Assembly (NCBI GenBank): GCA_009760855.2
Contig: WPIO01000054.1
Coordinates: 2,321,001 to 2,385,000 of the forward strand
DNA from: Cristatella mucedo
Taxonomy: Eukaryota; Bryozoa; Phylactolaemata; Cristatellidae
Length of the DNA stretch: 64,000 bases
Direction of reading: 5' to 3'
The first letter of the stretch is position 1; each line of letters opens with the position of its first letter. The position numbers were made by a program, and so were the translations under genes. Positions 1-10,257 of this stretch are shown here, in pieces. The notes below the pieces were generated by a model. It was not told the origin of the DNA, did not search any database, and saw only the letters and a list, made by a program, of their open reading frames with translations.

Positions 1-757
1 CCACGTTTCGCGATCAGGAGGCTGGTGGCAAACAAGCCAACGTGGCAAACGCGAAGGGCGCTGCCGAGATTCGTATTTGCTTGCTGCATCAACATTTGAA
101 CCGGGGCGAGGATAATCTAAATTGGATTAGAATAGCTTCCTGGCTTATCGGAAGTACAGCAGTGCACGTGACGTAACGGAAAAAGGTTCTCGTGACTTCC
201 TTGGCTTACGAAAACTGCTAGCCCGCTTCCTGCAGAGAAACACGAGTGGCTTAAGTACACAGCTCGTGCGCATTGGTTTCACATTTGAGAACAGATCGCG
301 CCTCGCTACCTCCCAGCGGTAACGGTTTCGCTCTTTTTAATGATTCTTATGATCTTTCTTATGATTATTATAAATTCTTTCCCATGGTTTGCTCTTTCGT
401 CAGCTCGGTTGGTGTCTTTGTGATTAGCAACAGGATGTGACTCAATCTAAGGTTTAGAAAGTAAGCAGTTGGTCTTGTTTATCAGTTCTACAGAAGCTAG
501 CTGGCGATGTGCACGTGTGTTCACCTAGTTTAGCTTTGACATGCATTGCTATTCTTTTTTCAAGATGCGGACTTAGTATTTACCTTGGCTTTGACCTTCT
601 TTAGCCTCTCCTCCAATTGACAATTGACCCTTGAGTGCAGTCATGGTCTCAGAAAGTCGCTGTAAAAGGAAAGCTTCGAAGTCTTCGGTGTCTGCCGCCA
701 GCCAGCCAGCCGTCCAACGAGGCTCTAACTATTCAATAACTGCCTTTTGCCTGGAAA
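1..757. other. Anonymous intergenic DNA
   Basis: No coding region, RNA gene or repeat could be recognised. The open stretch beginning near 631 starts with TTG, has no family resemblance and runs into a SINE remnant. Confidence 0.5.
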
Positions 758-905
758 TTTTAGCCCAGGAGGTAATGCGGTCGCTCTTCCCTACTCAGGT
801 CGTGTGCTCAAGTCCCGGGTGGGCGATTATTTATTTCCTTCTGCAAGCGATAGCGATAGCAGTCAAGGCTCTCCTGCCGAAACGTAATCGAGGCTGTTTT
901 ATTTT
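758..905 (+). mobile_element. SINE-1 copy, diverged
   Basis: It aligns by eye with the SINE-1 copy at 16745-16915: a tRNA-like head (AGCCCAGGAGGTAATG, then a B-box-like GCTCAAGTCCCG), GGGTGGGCGAT, CTGCAAGCGATAGCGATAGC, and a tail ending in GAGGCTGTT. Substitutions are frequent, so this is an old copy. Confidence 0.6.
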
Positions 906-1446
906 CTAACCCCTAGCGCCGTTGCTCGTGCTGTGTTTTCAGCAGAAAAATCCGTTCACGAGCAGCCATTGAGCATATTCCTAATCTCACAAAGATGACC
1001 AGAAGCCATCCAATGGAAGGCTCTGCACATAGCGACGGAATTGTATTAATAAATCGCTCGCCCGTGAAACACTTTTAGGCTGCTCTTTATTTGAATTACA
1101 ATACAATCCTGCATATAAATAGTCATGCATCTGGAAAATCTGTCTTTTTTCGTAAAAACAGATGCACATTTTGAAGCTCATTAACGGTATTAGCTTATAC
1201 TGCAACAGTTACCACAACCAAGCCTGCTGTCATACGCAGCCTCATGATTGATTAGAATTAAACGTTGACATCGTTATCGGTCGCAATTAAGGCACAGCGT
1301 CGGGCTGGCAGAGCATAAAAGGGAACATCGTTTCTCACTTCCTTTGAACTACACAGAAGTCGCTGAGTAGAAACAGACTGAATTACAGATCTCTTACAGT
1401 ATTTCTCCGTTACCACGTCCTGTGATCATGTGATCATACTGTGGGA
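906..1446. other. 3' flank / probable 3' UTR of GPCR-A
   Basis: The stretch lies directly downstream of the minus-strand receptor stop codon. It holds a possible poly(A) signal at 1086-1091 and no other supported feature. Confidence 0.4.
1086..1091 (-). terminator. Possible poly(A) signal for GPCR-A
   Basis: TTTATT on the plus strand reads AATAAA on the minus strand, about 356 bases past the GPCR-A stop codon. The hexamer is common in AT-rich DNA, so this is a positional guess. Confidence 0.35.
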
Positions 1447-2649
1447 TCAAGTGTTTTCTTCTCTGGATGGCTGTGGCACGCGAGTGGTCATCGGATTTGA
1501 CGCGCCAGTAGTCATTAATGCGATATTGTCTTCGAGCGACTGAATTTCGAGCTTTCCTGCAGACGTCGCAATCGTGCTACTCTCTCGTTGCACTGCTCGG
1601 CTACGAGGTTGATCGCGTCCATCGAACGAACCACCTGACAATACCGACAGAGCCCTGTGAATTCCGGCTGCTCCCGAGTGCAAGAGCTCTCCTAGTGCCT
1701 TTCTATACTTCACAGACACGGCCAGGTAGACTGCAAAGGTGAGCGAGCTGCCCAAATACATCAGCAGGCGAGATATGGTCCACGCTACTTGCAAAGCCTC
1801 GTACGAGGCCTCGTCGAGGTTCTCCCAGTCGCCGACCGCAATAGGTAACGTCGTGACGACAAATATTCCGTTCAGAATGACCATCATAACCGTTACGGGT
1901 GTGGCTTTCCGTACATTTGCACTGTCTTTGAGATGAGGATGGCACAGCGAGTAAAGCGTGAAGCCATTGCACGGCAGCATTACGGCTACTGGCAAGACTA
2001 CGTATATAATGCTGTGGGCATAGCGCCATTTATGGAAAAGACTTTGGTTGACGACTTCGCAGCCACCATTGTCGTCCGCGAAGCCGTGCGCCGTATAGGG
2101 AATGACATTGACGCCGAGTAGAATTCCAACGATAACAGCGGTTGCTATGACGTTGTTTAGCCTGGTGAACCAAAATCTGTACTTGTGGGGCCTGGTAACA
2201 GTGCACAATCGTTCAACGGACACACAAGCTTCCATCCAAGAATAGAGTTGAAGCGAAAAGTAGATTGATGCGTAATACAGCTGACATCCCGCCTCCGTCG
2301 TCTCGCCTTGGAGGAACACGTTGTGGCAGGATTGATGTTTAACAATGGTTGAAAGTAGGCCAGCATACAAAGCAATCAGCCCAGAAAGAGACATCGTTAG
2401 CAAAAATATTGATAAGGGCAACTTGCGCATGCTTCTTTTTACCAGAAGCACGATAACTGAGAGCAAGTGTCCAACGGTACCGAAGATAAGGATCGGGTAT
2501 CCTAAATATACCCACAGCGACGTCAAAAGAAAATCGTGGTCATTGTAGCCGTCGCAATATTCGAGTGGGTGAACTGCAGAAGCGGAATGGCTCAACTGGG
2601 ACTCGTTCGCACGGTTTATCTCTCTGGTTTCATTTACTGGGTAGTCCAT
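1447..2649 (-). CDS. GPCR-A: divergent class A (rhodopsin-like) seven-transmembrane receptor, single exon
   Basis: One uninterrupted ATG frame of 400 residues with a good start context (A at -3, G at +4). The N-terminus has N-glycosylation sequons at N6 and N15 and a conserved Cys32. By hydropathy, TM1 is about 45-70, TM2 80-102, TM3 122-147, TM4 166-188, TM5 210-235, TM6 250-272 and TM7 286-310. C122 lies exactly 25 residues before R147 of VERL (C3.25 to R3.50), and C197 is the ECL2 partner. P220 (5.50) and P269 (6.50) are kept. Canonical residues are replaced: H61 for N1.50, G90 for D2.50, T267 for W6.48, T304-F305 for NP of NPxxY (Y308 kept). The tail carries RESSTIATSAGK at 355-366. It is about two-thirds identical by eye to GPCR-C over TM1-TM4. 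The ligand is unknown; a peptide or chemosensory role is only a guess. It acts at the plasma membrane by family inference. Confidence 0.92.
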   Translation of the reverse strand: MDYPVNETREINRANESQLSHSASAVHPLEYCDGYNDHDFLLTSLWVYLGYPILIFGTVGHLLSVIVLLVKRSMRKLPLSIFLLTMSLSGLIALYAGLLSTIVKHQSCHNVFLQGETTEAGCQLYYASIYFSLQLYSWMEACVSVERLCTVTRPHKYRFWFTRLNNVIATAVIVGILLGVNVIPYTAHGFADDNGGCEVVNQSLFHKWRYAHSIIYVVLPVAVMLPCNGFTLYSLCHPHLKDSANVRKATPVTVMMVILNGIFVVTTLPIAVGDWENLDEASYEALQVAWTISRLLMYLGSSLTFAVYLAVSVKYRKALGELLHSGAAGIHRALSVLSGGSFDGRDQPRSRAVQRESSTIATSAGKLEIQSLEDNIALMTTGASNPMTTRVPQPSREENT

Positions 2650-2820
2650 GTTCCTTTCGGCGGCTTCTTTCTAGAAGTAAATTAGCAAGAAAGTACTGAA
2701 GCCGCTGCTTTAAGCTTAAGTAGCTCCGTGAGAGTAAACTAGACACAATCTGCTGATTGTCTAAGGGGAGCTTGAGCAAATTGACTTTCGGAGTGACTGC
2801 TCGAAAAAAGTGTGGAAACG

Positions 2821-3007
2821 TCATAGCAACACTGATCAACAACGCCAAGTAACACTGATCAACAACGTCATAGCAACACTGATCAACAACGTCATAGCAA
2901 CACTGATCAACAATGTCATAGCTGACCTGATCAACAACGCCATAGCAACACTGATCAACAACGTCATAGCAACACTGATCAACAATGTCATAGCTGACCT
3001 GATCATA
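2821..3007. repeat. 24-bp minisatellite with 72-bp higher-order pattern
   Basis: About 7.7 units of TCATAGCAACACTGATCAAC plus AACG, one of them 23 bp. From 2868 the units alternate in threes (type ending AACG, type ending AATG, type with GCTGACC), giving two 72-bp cycles. Every unit has the palindrome TGATCA. It begins 171 bases upstream of the GPCR-A start codon. Because 24 is divisible by three, it opens spurious frames on both strands. Confidence 0.95.
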
Positions 3008-3074
3008 GGGTCAGTGAAGCAGACAATGTGCCGGTCAATGGACTTCTCTTCCGTCGAAGTCAAATAACCGTGCA

Positions 3075-3160
3075 AAGTCAAATTTAAAGCGCCTAGAGAG
3101 AGATTAAGTTCTCTGAGGGCGCTTTATCAAGTGAATTATTATTATTATTGTTATTATTAA
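3075..3160 (+). mobile_element. LINE-A 3' tail, solo fragment
   Basis: AAAGCGCC, then AGAGAGATTAAGTTCTCT, then GGGCGCTTTATCAAGTGAAT and an (ATT)n tail. This is the LINE-A 3'-terminal hairpin and tail with no coding sequence attached. Confidence 0.85.
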
Positions 3161-4139
3161 AGTCATCAGACGATGCCCCAGAGACGAATTCAATGCAGGG
3201 GTGTGATATCGCAGTGTGAAAAATTAGCAGTGTAAAAGCAGGACTATATTCACTTATGTATTAGGAACCACAGTAGAACACATTATTCTTTCAAAGAGCA
3301 CAAATTTGACGGCACCTCTTTGAAAGGAGCATTATTATTTGGGCAACGATGTCATAAAATATGAGTTTCAATGGAGAAATCCTCTCACTCTCACCTCACC
3401 TTAGTCGCAAATTGAAGGGAATACTCAAGAGATTCTGATATCCGCATAGTTTCTATAAACGCTGTGAAATAAACTTCTACGCATGTAACTTAACCATCTC
3501 ATCAGTAGCAGTTTGCTAAGAGCGCGTGGTCAGACGTCCTATGTTAGTAGTAATTGTCGCATTAGAAGTAGTGTAGACAAAGGCTAAGGCTGACTTGCAT
3601 GAAATTGCTGCAACCAGCTAAAAGATGAACTAAGCGTCGAAAAGAATTCTTAGACTGTTTTTAGACCAGTTTTCACGAGCTTCAAAAATGAAGAAAAATG
3701 TTTAGTGAATTATTTATTTTCTAAGCACATGCAGGCAAACAATAGCACAACTCCATTTTTAACGGCTGATAACTAAGCTTACGGAAAAATGTTCAGATTG
3801 CGATGATCAATATAACATTTTTACAAACATAGATAGTAAAAGCAAATTATTTCTGACCACGCATGCTTTGCTAGGGCCAGCCATCAGTGGTATTCCCTAG
3901 CAACACAAACATCAAATGAGATTATGTTCACCAGCAGCTGTAGTAAGTAAGGAGCTACAGCGTGAGATCTTGTGGCTACACGAATTGCCGAGCATCGCAC
4001 CAGCAGACCTGCGGCAATGTTCAGTCGAGACTATATCTGCAAGGACTAAAGATACTTTCCGATCGGCAAATCGACCAGTCGATTTGAAAATATAAATATA
4101 AAAATCTAACGGCCGACCAAGCAATGTACAGAGCAACGG
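3161..4139. other. AT-rich intergenic DNA
   Basis: No gene, RNA or repeat family is recognised. Confidence 0.5.
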
Positions 4140-4149
4140 TGATAATCAT

Positions 4150-4336
4150 CAAGAGGTGAACAAATCAGCAAGGATACAGATACAATAGACATGTAGAGAC
4201 AGATATAGATAGAGATACATCATATATCAATAGAGATATATGGAGAGATAGAGACACGTATATAGAGATACATCATATATAGATAGAGATACGCATATAT
4301 ATAGAGATATATGTATAAATAGATAGAGTGACATCA
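4150..4336. repeat. Imperfect GATA/ATATAC-rich simple repeat
   Basis: Repeated AGATAGAGATA and ACATCATATAT blocks, for example GAGATACATCATATAT near 4213 and 4265. The repeat is degenerate. Confidence 0.7.
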
Positions 4337-4440
4337 ATGGCTGATCGAACAATGCAGGGAGCATAGCTGCAAATAAAACCCGGAGGCCACCACAGTGAAC
4401 CACTAGCTGCCGGCTTGCCATTTAGTCCAAGAGTCGGAAG

Positions 4441-4645
<205 letters not shown>

Positions 4646-4649
4646 GATA

Positions 4650-5178
4650 TTTTCGGTTTCGTCGCTCACTTTTAGGTGACTTCATTCTTTCGCTCCAGCC
4701 TATCTCTCAGATCTACTCCCCCACCAGGCCTACCCACCAAGCATCGTACCACCCGCTTTTCGGAATCCTACAGTCTACCGATAACTCGTACAAACCTCAA
4801 ATCCTTTGGAGACCTTGCATTTAGTTCGTATGCTCCCAAAGCCTGGAACTCCTTCCCGACTTGGGTCAGAATATCCCCTGACTTGACCACATTTAAAAAG
4901 AACTTAAAAACACTTATTTAGGACAGCATTTAGTGAGTCCCTGTGATTCGTCCTTCATGTGCTTATGCGTGCTGACACTGTGCATGCTGCCACTAACCAC
5001 ATTTGCATGCTGACCCTGTGCACGTCAACCCTAACCATGTTATTCATGTTGTTTATCAAGCATGATATTACTCACCATTCAATTGCATTTCCCTTTGCAG
5101 CAAATGTACAGCGCCTAGAAAGAGATTGAGTTCACTGAGGGCGCTTTATCAAGTGCATTAATATTATTATTATTATTA
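4650..5178 (+). mobile_element. LINE-A 3' end (5'-truncated)
   Basis: It begins in the post-RT coding region (GTCGCTCACTTTTAGGT, shared with the copy near 11825). The frame to 4921 encodes the conserved L2/CR1 C-terminal block, with FGDLAFSSYAPKAWNSFPT and FKKNLKTLI. A 3' UTR of CATGCTGCCACTAACCAC-type repeats follows, then the terminal hairpin (stem arms 5110-5115 and 5140-5145) and an (ATT)n tail. Confidence 0.9.
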
Positions 5179-5743
5179 CAATGTATCCGACCTTTCGGTC
5201 GGCGGCCCCGGCATGTTCTTTATATGCATTCAGCCAGCACCTCTTAGTGCGGATCTCTCAAATTAAAAATCGCAGAATACATCACGAGAATGAAAGCCTG
5301 GTTAGTTTAAACGTGTCGTTGATGAGTGGTTGCTGAAAATCTTGGGCCAAGAGGTAACCACTGCCTTTTTATTCAGAAGCTCCACGTCACTTCCACTTTA
5401 TGACAGCACTGAAGATGAGGCTGCAGCAAATTTCAGCGTCTGCTCCCGCCGCAGCTGCCGAAAGTACCGGAAGTGGCTGAGGACTCTCCTTGCCACCGTC
5501 GACTGCTTACCACACCCAACCTTCGTAAAGCAAAGAGCTGGATGCCAGGGACTCTGAATCTGGCGACAGTGACTTCAGTCTTACGGAGAGAACCACGACA
5601 AATTTTTGGAAGCCCTTGCTGCATCAATGAATCCAAAGAGTGCCCAGCTTCGCAGCCAGACTGCGAGCAGGGTTCTTCTCATGGCGGCAAAGGTACAGGA
5701 TAAGGTCAGGGTCAAGATTAATGGATTCGCCGAGTATCGGCGT
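5179..5743. other. Anonymous DNA between LINE-A fragments
   Basis: There is a small hairpin near 5188-5203 (CCGACC-TTTC-GGTCGG). Short open frames have no recognisable domain or ATG/paralogue support. Confidence 0.4.
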
Positions 5744-5806
5744 GCGATTGAATTCTCTGAGGGCGCTTTATCAAGTGCATTATTATTATCATTATTATTA
5801 TAATAT
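5744..5806 (+). mobile_element. LINE-A 3' tail, solo fragment
   Basis: TTGAATTCTCTGAGGGCGCT, TTATCAAGTGCATTATTATT and an ATT-rich tail. The 5' half of the hairpin is degraded. Confidence 0.75.
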
Positions 5807-5809
5807 CGT

Positions 5810-6140
5810 TTAGCTGTACCTCGTTCGAACCGCAAATCCTTTGGAGACCGCATGCTTTTAGTTCGCATGCTCCCTAAGCCTGGAACTCACTCTTGACTAA
5901 TATCGCAACATACTCTCGCTTGACAACATTTAGGAAGAAGCAACAAACGCACCTGATTTTGAAAACACTTAGTTGGTTATCGTAGTTTGTAGCGCACTTG
6001 TGCATGCTGAAACTGTTCATTCTGCAACTGACCACATTTAGATGCTGATACTATTTCCTTTGCAGCAAATGTAAGGCACCTAGATAGAGATTGACCTCTC
6101 TGAGGGCTCTTTATCAAGTGTGTTATCATTATTGTGATTA
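5810..6140 (+). mobile_element. LINE-A 3' end, diverged
   Basis: It starts immediately after the ATT tail of the previous fragment. It encodes a decayed version of the NPLETAC/SVCSLSLE region (CAAATCCTTTGGAGACCG), then the CTTTGCAGCAAATGTAAGGC 3' UTR, the hairpin and an ATT tail. Confidence 0.75.
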
Positions 6141-6144
6141 TATT

Positions 6145-6300
6145 ACTGTGCGAGTCACACTAACCATGGTTTACTTGTTGACATTGTGCCTGTTTCCTTA
6201 ACCGCTTGGTCGTGCTTCCTTTACAGCACAAGTGCATAGCCTAGAAATAGATTAAGTTCTCTGCGGGCACTACATAAAATGTATTAAGATTATAAATGGG
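6145..6300 (+). mobile_element. LINE-A 3' end, strongly diverged
   Basis: CACTAACCATGG, CTTCCTTTACAGCACAAGTG, CATAGCCTAGAAATAGATTA and AGTTCTCTGCGGGCAC match the LINE-A 3' UTR and hairpin with many changes. Confidence 0.6.
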
Positions 6301-6534
6301 ATGCAGTTCCTTAGCTGTTTCGCGTCGAGGCGCTTGCTTCACTCGTACGTTTGTCACGTGCCGGCAGGGATTGGTACAGAATGGTGCAGCAGCTTTTCCT
6401 GTTGGTAAAGGATACTTGATAGAATCCACTGCAGCGTATCTGTAGAGTTATTTTTATGAATATGGAAATAGTTTCCATTAATATCATCCTGCCTGGTCCT
6501 ATTTCTAATTAGGGCGTGCGATAGCAATAATGGC

Positions 6535-6762
6535 CCTGTGGCATGCTGCCACTAACCACACTTGCATGCTGAACCTGTCCATGTCACCCCTAACCATGTT
6601 GTCCATCTTGTTTATTCAGCATACTACCACTCACCGTTCAATCGTGCTTCCTTTGCACCAAATGTAGGGCACCTAGAAAGAGATACTGGAAAGAATGGCG
6701 CCTAGATAGAGTTTTCTGATAGCCCTTTATCAAGCGTATTATTGTTATTACTATAAAAACCT
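6535..6762 (+). mobile_element. LINE-A 3' end, diverged
   Basis: GCATGCTGCCACTAACCAC, GTCACCCCTAACCATGTTGT, TTTGCACCAAATGTAGGGC, a partly duplicated hairpin and a TATTATTGTTATTA tail. Confidence 0.75.
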
Positions 6763-8094
6763 CGCTGAAGCCTGGGTAAAATTCAATGTTTACCAAAAAG
6801 GATTGACCCCCGCATCCGCACGTATATTTGCTTGTGCTGTTACGAGCAAGAGTTTCCTGTACCCGCGTTGTGGCTGTGCTGCCTGCAGTGAGCATTAGGT
6901 GGCCCATGCATTCAATATATTCGATAAAACAAATGCGAGTTTATTAATAATTATACTATGCATAATTTAAATAATCTAATAACTATTTTTATAATATACT
7001 GTTTTTAAATAGTACATGGAATTATATAAATACAAATATGTATATATGCATATAATTAATTAAGCGTTAATATTATAACAACATTATAGTTATATAATTA
7101 TAATAAATATTATAATTATATAATTATAATAAATTATATTGTAATATGAAGTATTTAAATTTTATGTGCTATATAATACATATATATATATAATACATTC
7201 AATGAAAGGTAACAGGAGTAAGTGGGAAGCTTCGGATAGTCGGGAGGGCAAGGTCAAGACCGCGAGCGTTCTGGAAGTAGCTTCGCTTGACTGTGGCAGA
7301 GGAGCTGCCGTAAACGGCAGCAGGAAAGAACACCTTGTGGAGGCGACGACTGCTTTCTCACCAAATCTCTTTAAGCAAAGGACCGGGGACAGCTTTTTCC
7401 CAAGAGTCCGCAGAGTACCCGAGGGTTGCGAGGCGGGTGAGTCTGCGGGTGCAGCCAGGTTCGGCCAAGTGTGCGTTAGCCAAGGCGCGAGTGGACTCCG
7501 AGCAACGACAAAAACCGGAGCTGGGTCAGTGCATTCTGGTAGATAGCTAGCTAGCCAGCAAGATCGCAGCGCCTGCAGTTCTGTGCCCACAGTCGGCGAC
7601 CCGCTCCCAGCTCCTAATCCTATCGCTTCAAGCTAAGAACTTACAGAAAGTGCGATTCCTCCAGCTTCTCTCTCCAGCCGTCGTCCTCAGTGAGCTCGGT
7701 CGGTTTAGTAGGCTTAACTGGCGACGACCTCAACCTCGGGCAACCGGTACCGACTTGAAAAGCTGCTTGTCGGCAAACCGTTTAGATAAATGCGCGAGTA
7801 AGCCGCTGGCAATAAGCCGCCGGCCGTGGAGGTTGCGGAATCCCGTACACGTAGGCTGGCTGGAATGTGCTGGTTGGCCAACGTGGCCTGCCACCAGCGG
7901 CCCTCCGTATGTACGGTGGAACTAGTCGGCTGTAGCTGACGGCTGAGAGAACTGTAGCTTCGCTCAGCTAACAGCTCGCTGTTCACCGGAGCATAGCTTA
8001 GAGAGCGGAAACGTTAAAGCATCAATTACCAGCGGCGATTTGCATTCATGCTTCAATTGACTGCTGAAAGGCTGTCAAAAAGTGATCGCAATAC
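6763..8094. other. AT-rich block then GC-moderate anonymous DNA
   Basis: From 6930 to 7195 the sequence is almost pure A/T (TATAATTA-type). From 7200 to 8090 base composition is balanced, but no domain, repeat family or ATG-supported gene could be identified. Confidence 0.4.
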
Positions 8095-8099
8095 CTTCT

Positions 8100-8240
8100 A
8101 TTTATAGTTTGACCTCTCCGATTTCTCGCCATTCGATCGTGCTTCATTTGCAGAACATGTAAAGTTCTTAAAAAGAGACTGAGCTATCTGATGGCGCTAT
8201 ATCAAATGCAGTGCTATTATTATTGTTACTGTTATTTCTT
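8100..8240 (+). mobile_element. LINE-A 3' tail, strongly diverged
   Basis: CATTCGATCGTGCTTCATTT, then GCAGAACATGTAAAG, AAAAAGAGACTGAGC, GATGGCGCTATATCAAATGC and an ATT-like tail follow the LINE-A order. Confidence 0.6.
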
Positions 8241-8293
8241 TCAGCAGCTGCCGAGCCTGGCTCGGTCGCTGCTGAATGACGCTCTTACCCAAA

Positions 8294-8316
8294 GGGGCAT
8301 CGATCTGCGATGCCCC
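8294..8316. other. Hairpin, 9-bp perfect stem
   Basis: GGGGCATCG and CGATGCCCC flank a 5-nt loop. A second smaller hairpin (CCGAGC-CTG-GCTCGG) lies about 40 bases upstream. Function unknown. Confidence 0.6.
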
Positions 8317-8492
8317 CTACCTTTGCCTCGGAATGTCATCTAGCAGGAAATGACGATCTGCCATCGGTCGATGAGCTACTTCCCCCTCATGAGTGTCCGT
8401 CTAATATGCAAGAAGATTTGCAGCTGCAAGTTTTCCGAAATCACGGGTCTTGCCTGCCGGCCTGGCCTCCTAAAAAAAAAAAAAAATCCTAG
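8310..8492 (+). other. Short ATG open frame running into a poly(A) tract
   Basis: A 60-residue frame with no recognised domain. Its last codons are AAA from a 15-base A run at 8472-8486, directly followed by a SINE-1 copy. It may be the end of an unknown retrotransposed sequence rather than a gene. Confidence 0.15.
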
Positions 8493-8655
8493 CTGCTTAG
8501 GCAGCCTCTTTTTTGTATAGTGACAGAAGAGCCTTTACGGCTATCACCACCGCTTGCAGTGGCGATAAAGGATCGCCCACCACAGGAATCGAACCCACGA
8601 CCTTGGAACCGAGGTCATGAAAGCAACCGCCTTACCTAGTGTGCCATACACAGAC
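8491..8655 (-). mobile_element. SINE-1 copy
   Basis: On the minus strand: A-box region ACTAGGTAAGGCGG, B box GGTTCGATTCC, TGGGCGATCC, CTGCAAGCGGTGGTGATAGC, CGTAAAGGCTCTTCTG and the 3' end AGAGGCTGCC. It is one of the better-preserved copies. Confidence 0.85.
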
Positions 8656-8773
8656 GTCTTGCGGGTCATTCCCCAATATGAAAATCGCGTTGCTCCGCCT
8701 AAATCTTTCGGTTTCGTCTCAGCCGCCAGCCTACCACCGTCGTGTTGGACCATTGATTTTGTACTGCATACAT

Positions 8774-8938
8774 AGCTGATTTAGCAGCCTCTTTTTGAAT
8801 AGCGATAGAAGAGCCTTTACGGCTATCGCCGCCGCTAGCTGCGGCAATAAAGGATCGTCCACTGCAGAATTCGAACCGGTGACCTCGGGACCGAGGTAGT
8901 CAAAAGCAACCACCTTACCTAGTGAGCCATCGCGGCGT
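8774..8938 (-). mobile_element. SINE-1 copy
   Basis: Same orientation as the neighbouring copy at 8491-8655 and 118 bases away. It has GGCTCACTAGGTAAGGTGG (A box), GGTTCGAATTC (B box), GATAGCCGTAAAGGCTCTTC and AGGCTGCTAAATCAGCT at the 3' end. Confidence 0.85.
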
Positions 8939-9374
8939 AGCAATTGGATAGTTAGTCAATCTCTGACTATTCTGCTAGTTCTTTGCGAGTCCATTGTCGT
9001 TCGCGTTAGGTGAGCATTCGCCAGCGAGCGAGTACGCTCTCGTTCTGCCCATATCTAAGCTTGACCAGTTCCTTAGCGAAAAGGCCTTGAACTCTCCCAC
9101 TAAGGCAAACGGAATCGAGGAGAGAGTTGCAAACCCGCAGGAAGTACGCTCAGTCCACTTCCCCGCAAAGTCAGTGAGCACGCGCTGACTCACAGATTTA
9201 GCGGCTCCCCCATTGACCTCTCGATTGCCATCGGGGCCGGTAGCCATTGGCAACAATTGCTCGCCAGCCCCGCCCACCCAGATTGTCTCGTTCTAGCCAT
9301 AGACGTTGTCTCGGATCCAATCAGTGCTGGCACCATATCTCCTGTTGAATATGTGTGTAATGTATGTGTCATGT
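8939..9374. other. Anonymous DNA
   Basis: No supported feature. Confidence 0.4.
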
Positions 9375-9585
9375 TCCAAAGAGTGACCTTTCGTTAGACA
9401 ACTTGGGCCACACAGGCCCCACAGTCAAGTCTGCCTGCTTTCAGCTGCTTAACGCGGCCAAAGATTCAGGATCGCTTAGACAGGGAAACAACATCCAAAT
9501 TGGTTCACGAATGGGCGACATCCCATCATCCCGCTTAGACATCAGTAACCTCCTGCTTGCGGGTCTCCCTATAAACGGCCTTTGC
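9375..9585 (+). mobile_element. LINE-A internal fragment (post-RT region)
   Basis: The translation contains SDLSLDN, VKSACFQLLNAAK, SRLDISNLLLAGLP, matching the region after the polymerase in the copies at 12100-12306 and 46566-47252. It is interrupted and lacks both ends. Confidence 0.8.
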
Positions 9586-9784
9586 TATAAACGCAGACAG
9601 GAAGGATCTTGCTCGTCAGGTTTGAGGTCTCAATATAAGAGTTCAGATGGTCTGTCACAACTTGTTCTAGTATCTTTGAAAGCAACGAGAGACGGAAGAC
9701 AGGACGGAATCTGCTCAAGTTCCCTTGGTCTAGCGTGGCTTTTTTATTTAGTGGTTTAACAACAGCCTTTTTTAACCTTGGCAC
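9586..9784 (-). mobile_element. LINE-A internal fragment (start of RT domain)
   Basis: The minus-strand translation has LKKAVVKPLNKKATLDQGNL, then LSLLSKILEQVVTDHLNSY, the N-terminal part of the reverse transcriptase. It is opposite in orientation to the adjacent fragment, so the two are rearranged or independent insertions. Confidence 0.8.
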
Positions 9785-10257
9785 GCTACGACACGATCAC
9801 AGCAGCAACGACGCCCTGGCCGCAGCTTCACTGGCATTTGTATCACGAATGACGGGTGACGATTGTCATCATAGCTAGCCTTGCGTTTGATGGCTCGAGG
9901 GCGATAGAACACAAGCCTCTATAGGCCTTTCGTCACAGTAAAACTGTTGGTTATCGGCGTGACTCTGCCTTCCCGTTATTTATTTAGGGCAGCAGCCCCC
10001 CCCCCCGTTGTGAAAGTGCATCACCAGTGATTTCGCGTTTCCGAATATTAGCCGCGGCAGGTGAGCGTATTTTTTCATCTCGGAAAATGGAGATGCGGGC
10101 CGTTACTTTGTTCTGGCGTCGGAAAGAGAAGCTTGCAGCAACAGATGGAGGGAGCTCTTTGGGCTAAGCCGCCATTCAATTCCCTGACTTTCCTGCTTTT
10201 TTACTCGATTTCCAGGATAAAATCAACGCTGGCAATTTGAGCGCTTAAAGCCAGGAC
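9785..10257. other. Anonymous DNA
   Basis: There is a C9 run near 9998. Nothing else is recognised. Confidence 0.4.

Noticed and set aside
631-909. 92-codon open frame near the window start
   Set aside because: It begins with TTG rather than ATG, has no domain, and its second half is a SINE-1 remnant.
2821-3007. CRISPR-like array of regularly spaced repeats
   Set aside because: The repeats abut without unique spacers, and the genome is eukaryotic.
2810-3081. Repetitive open frames on both strands over the 24-bp minisatellite
   Set aside because: They exist only because the repeat unit is a multiple of three and lacks stops.
8491-8938. tRNA genes suggested by A- and B-box matches
   Set aside because: No cloverleaf with anticodon arm can be drawn; the same heads recur with SINE bodies and tails, so they are tRNA-derived SINEs.
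9375-9784. Twin-priming (5'-inverted) LINE-A insertion
   Set aside because: The order and orientation of the two pieces do not match the expected product, and no tail is present; separate rearranged fragments are simpler.
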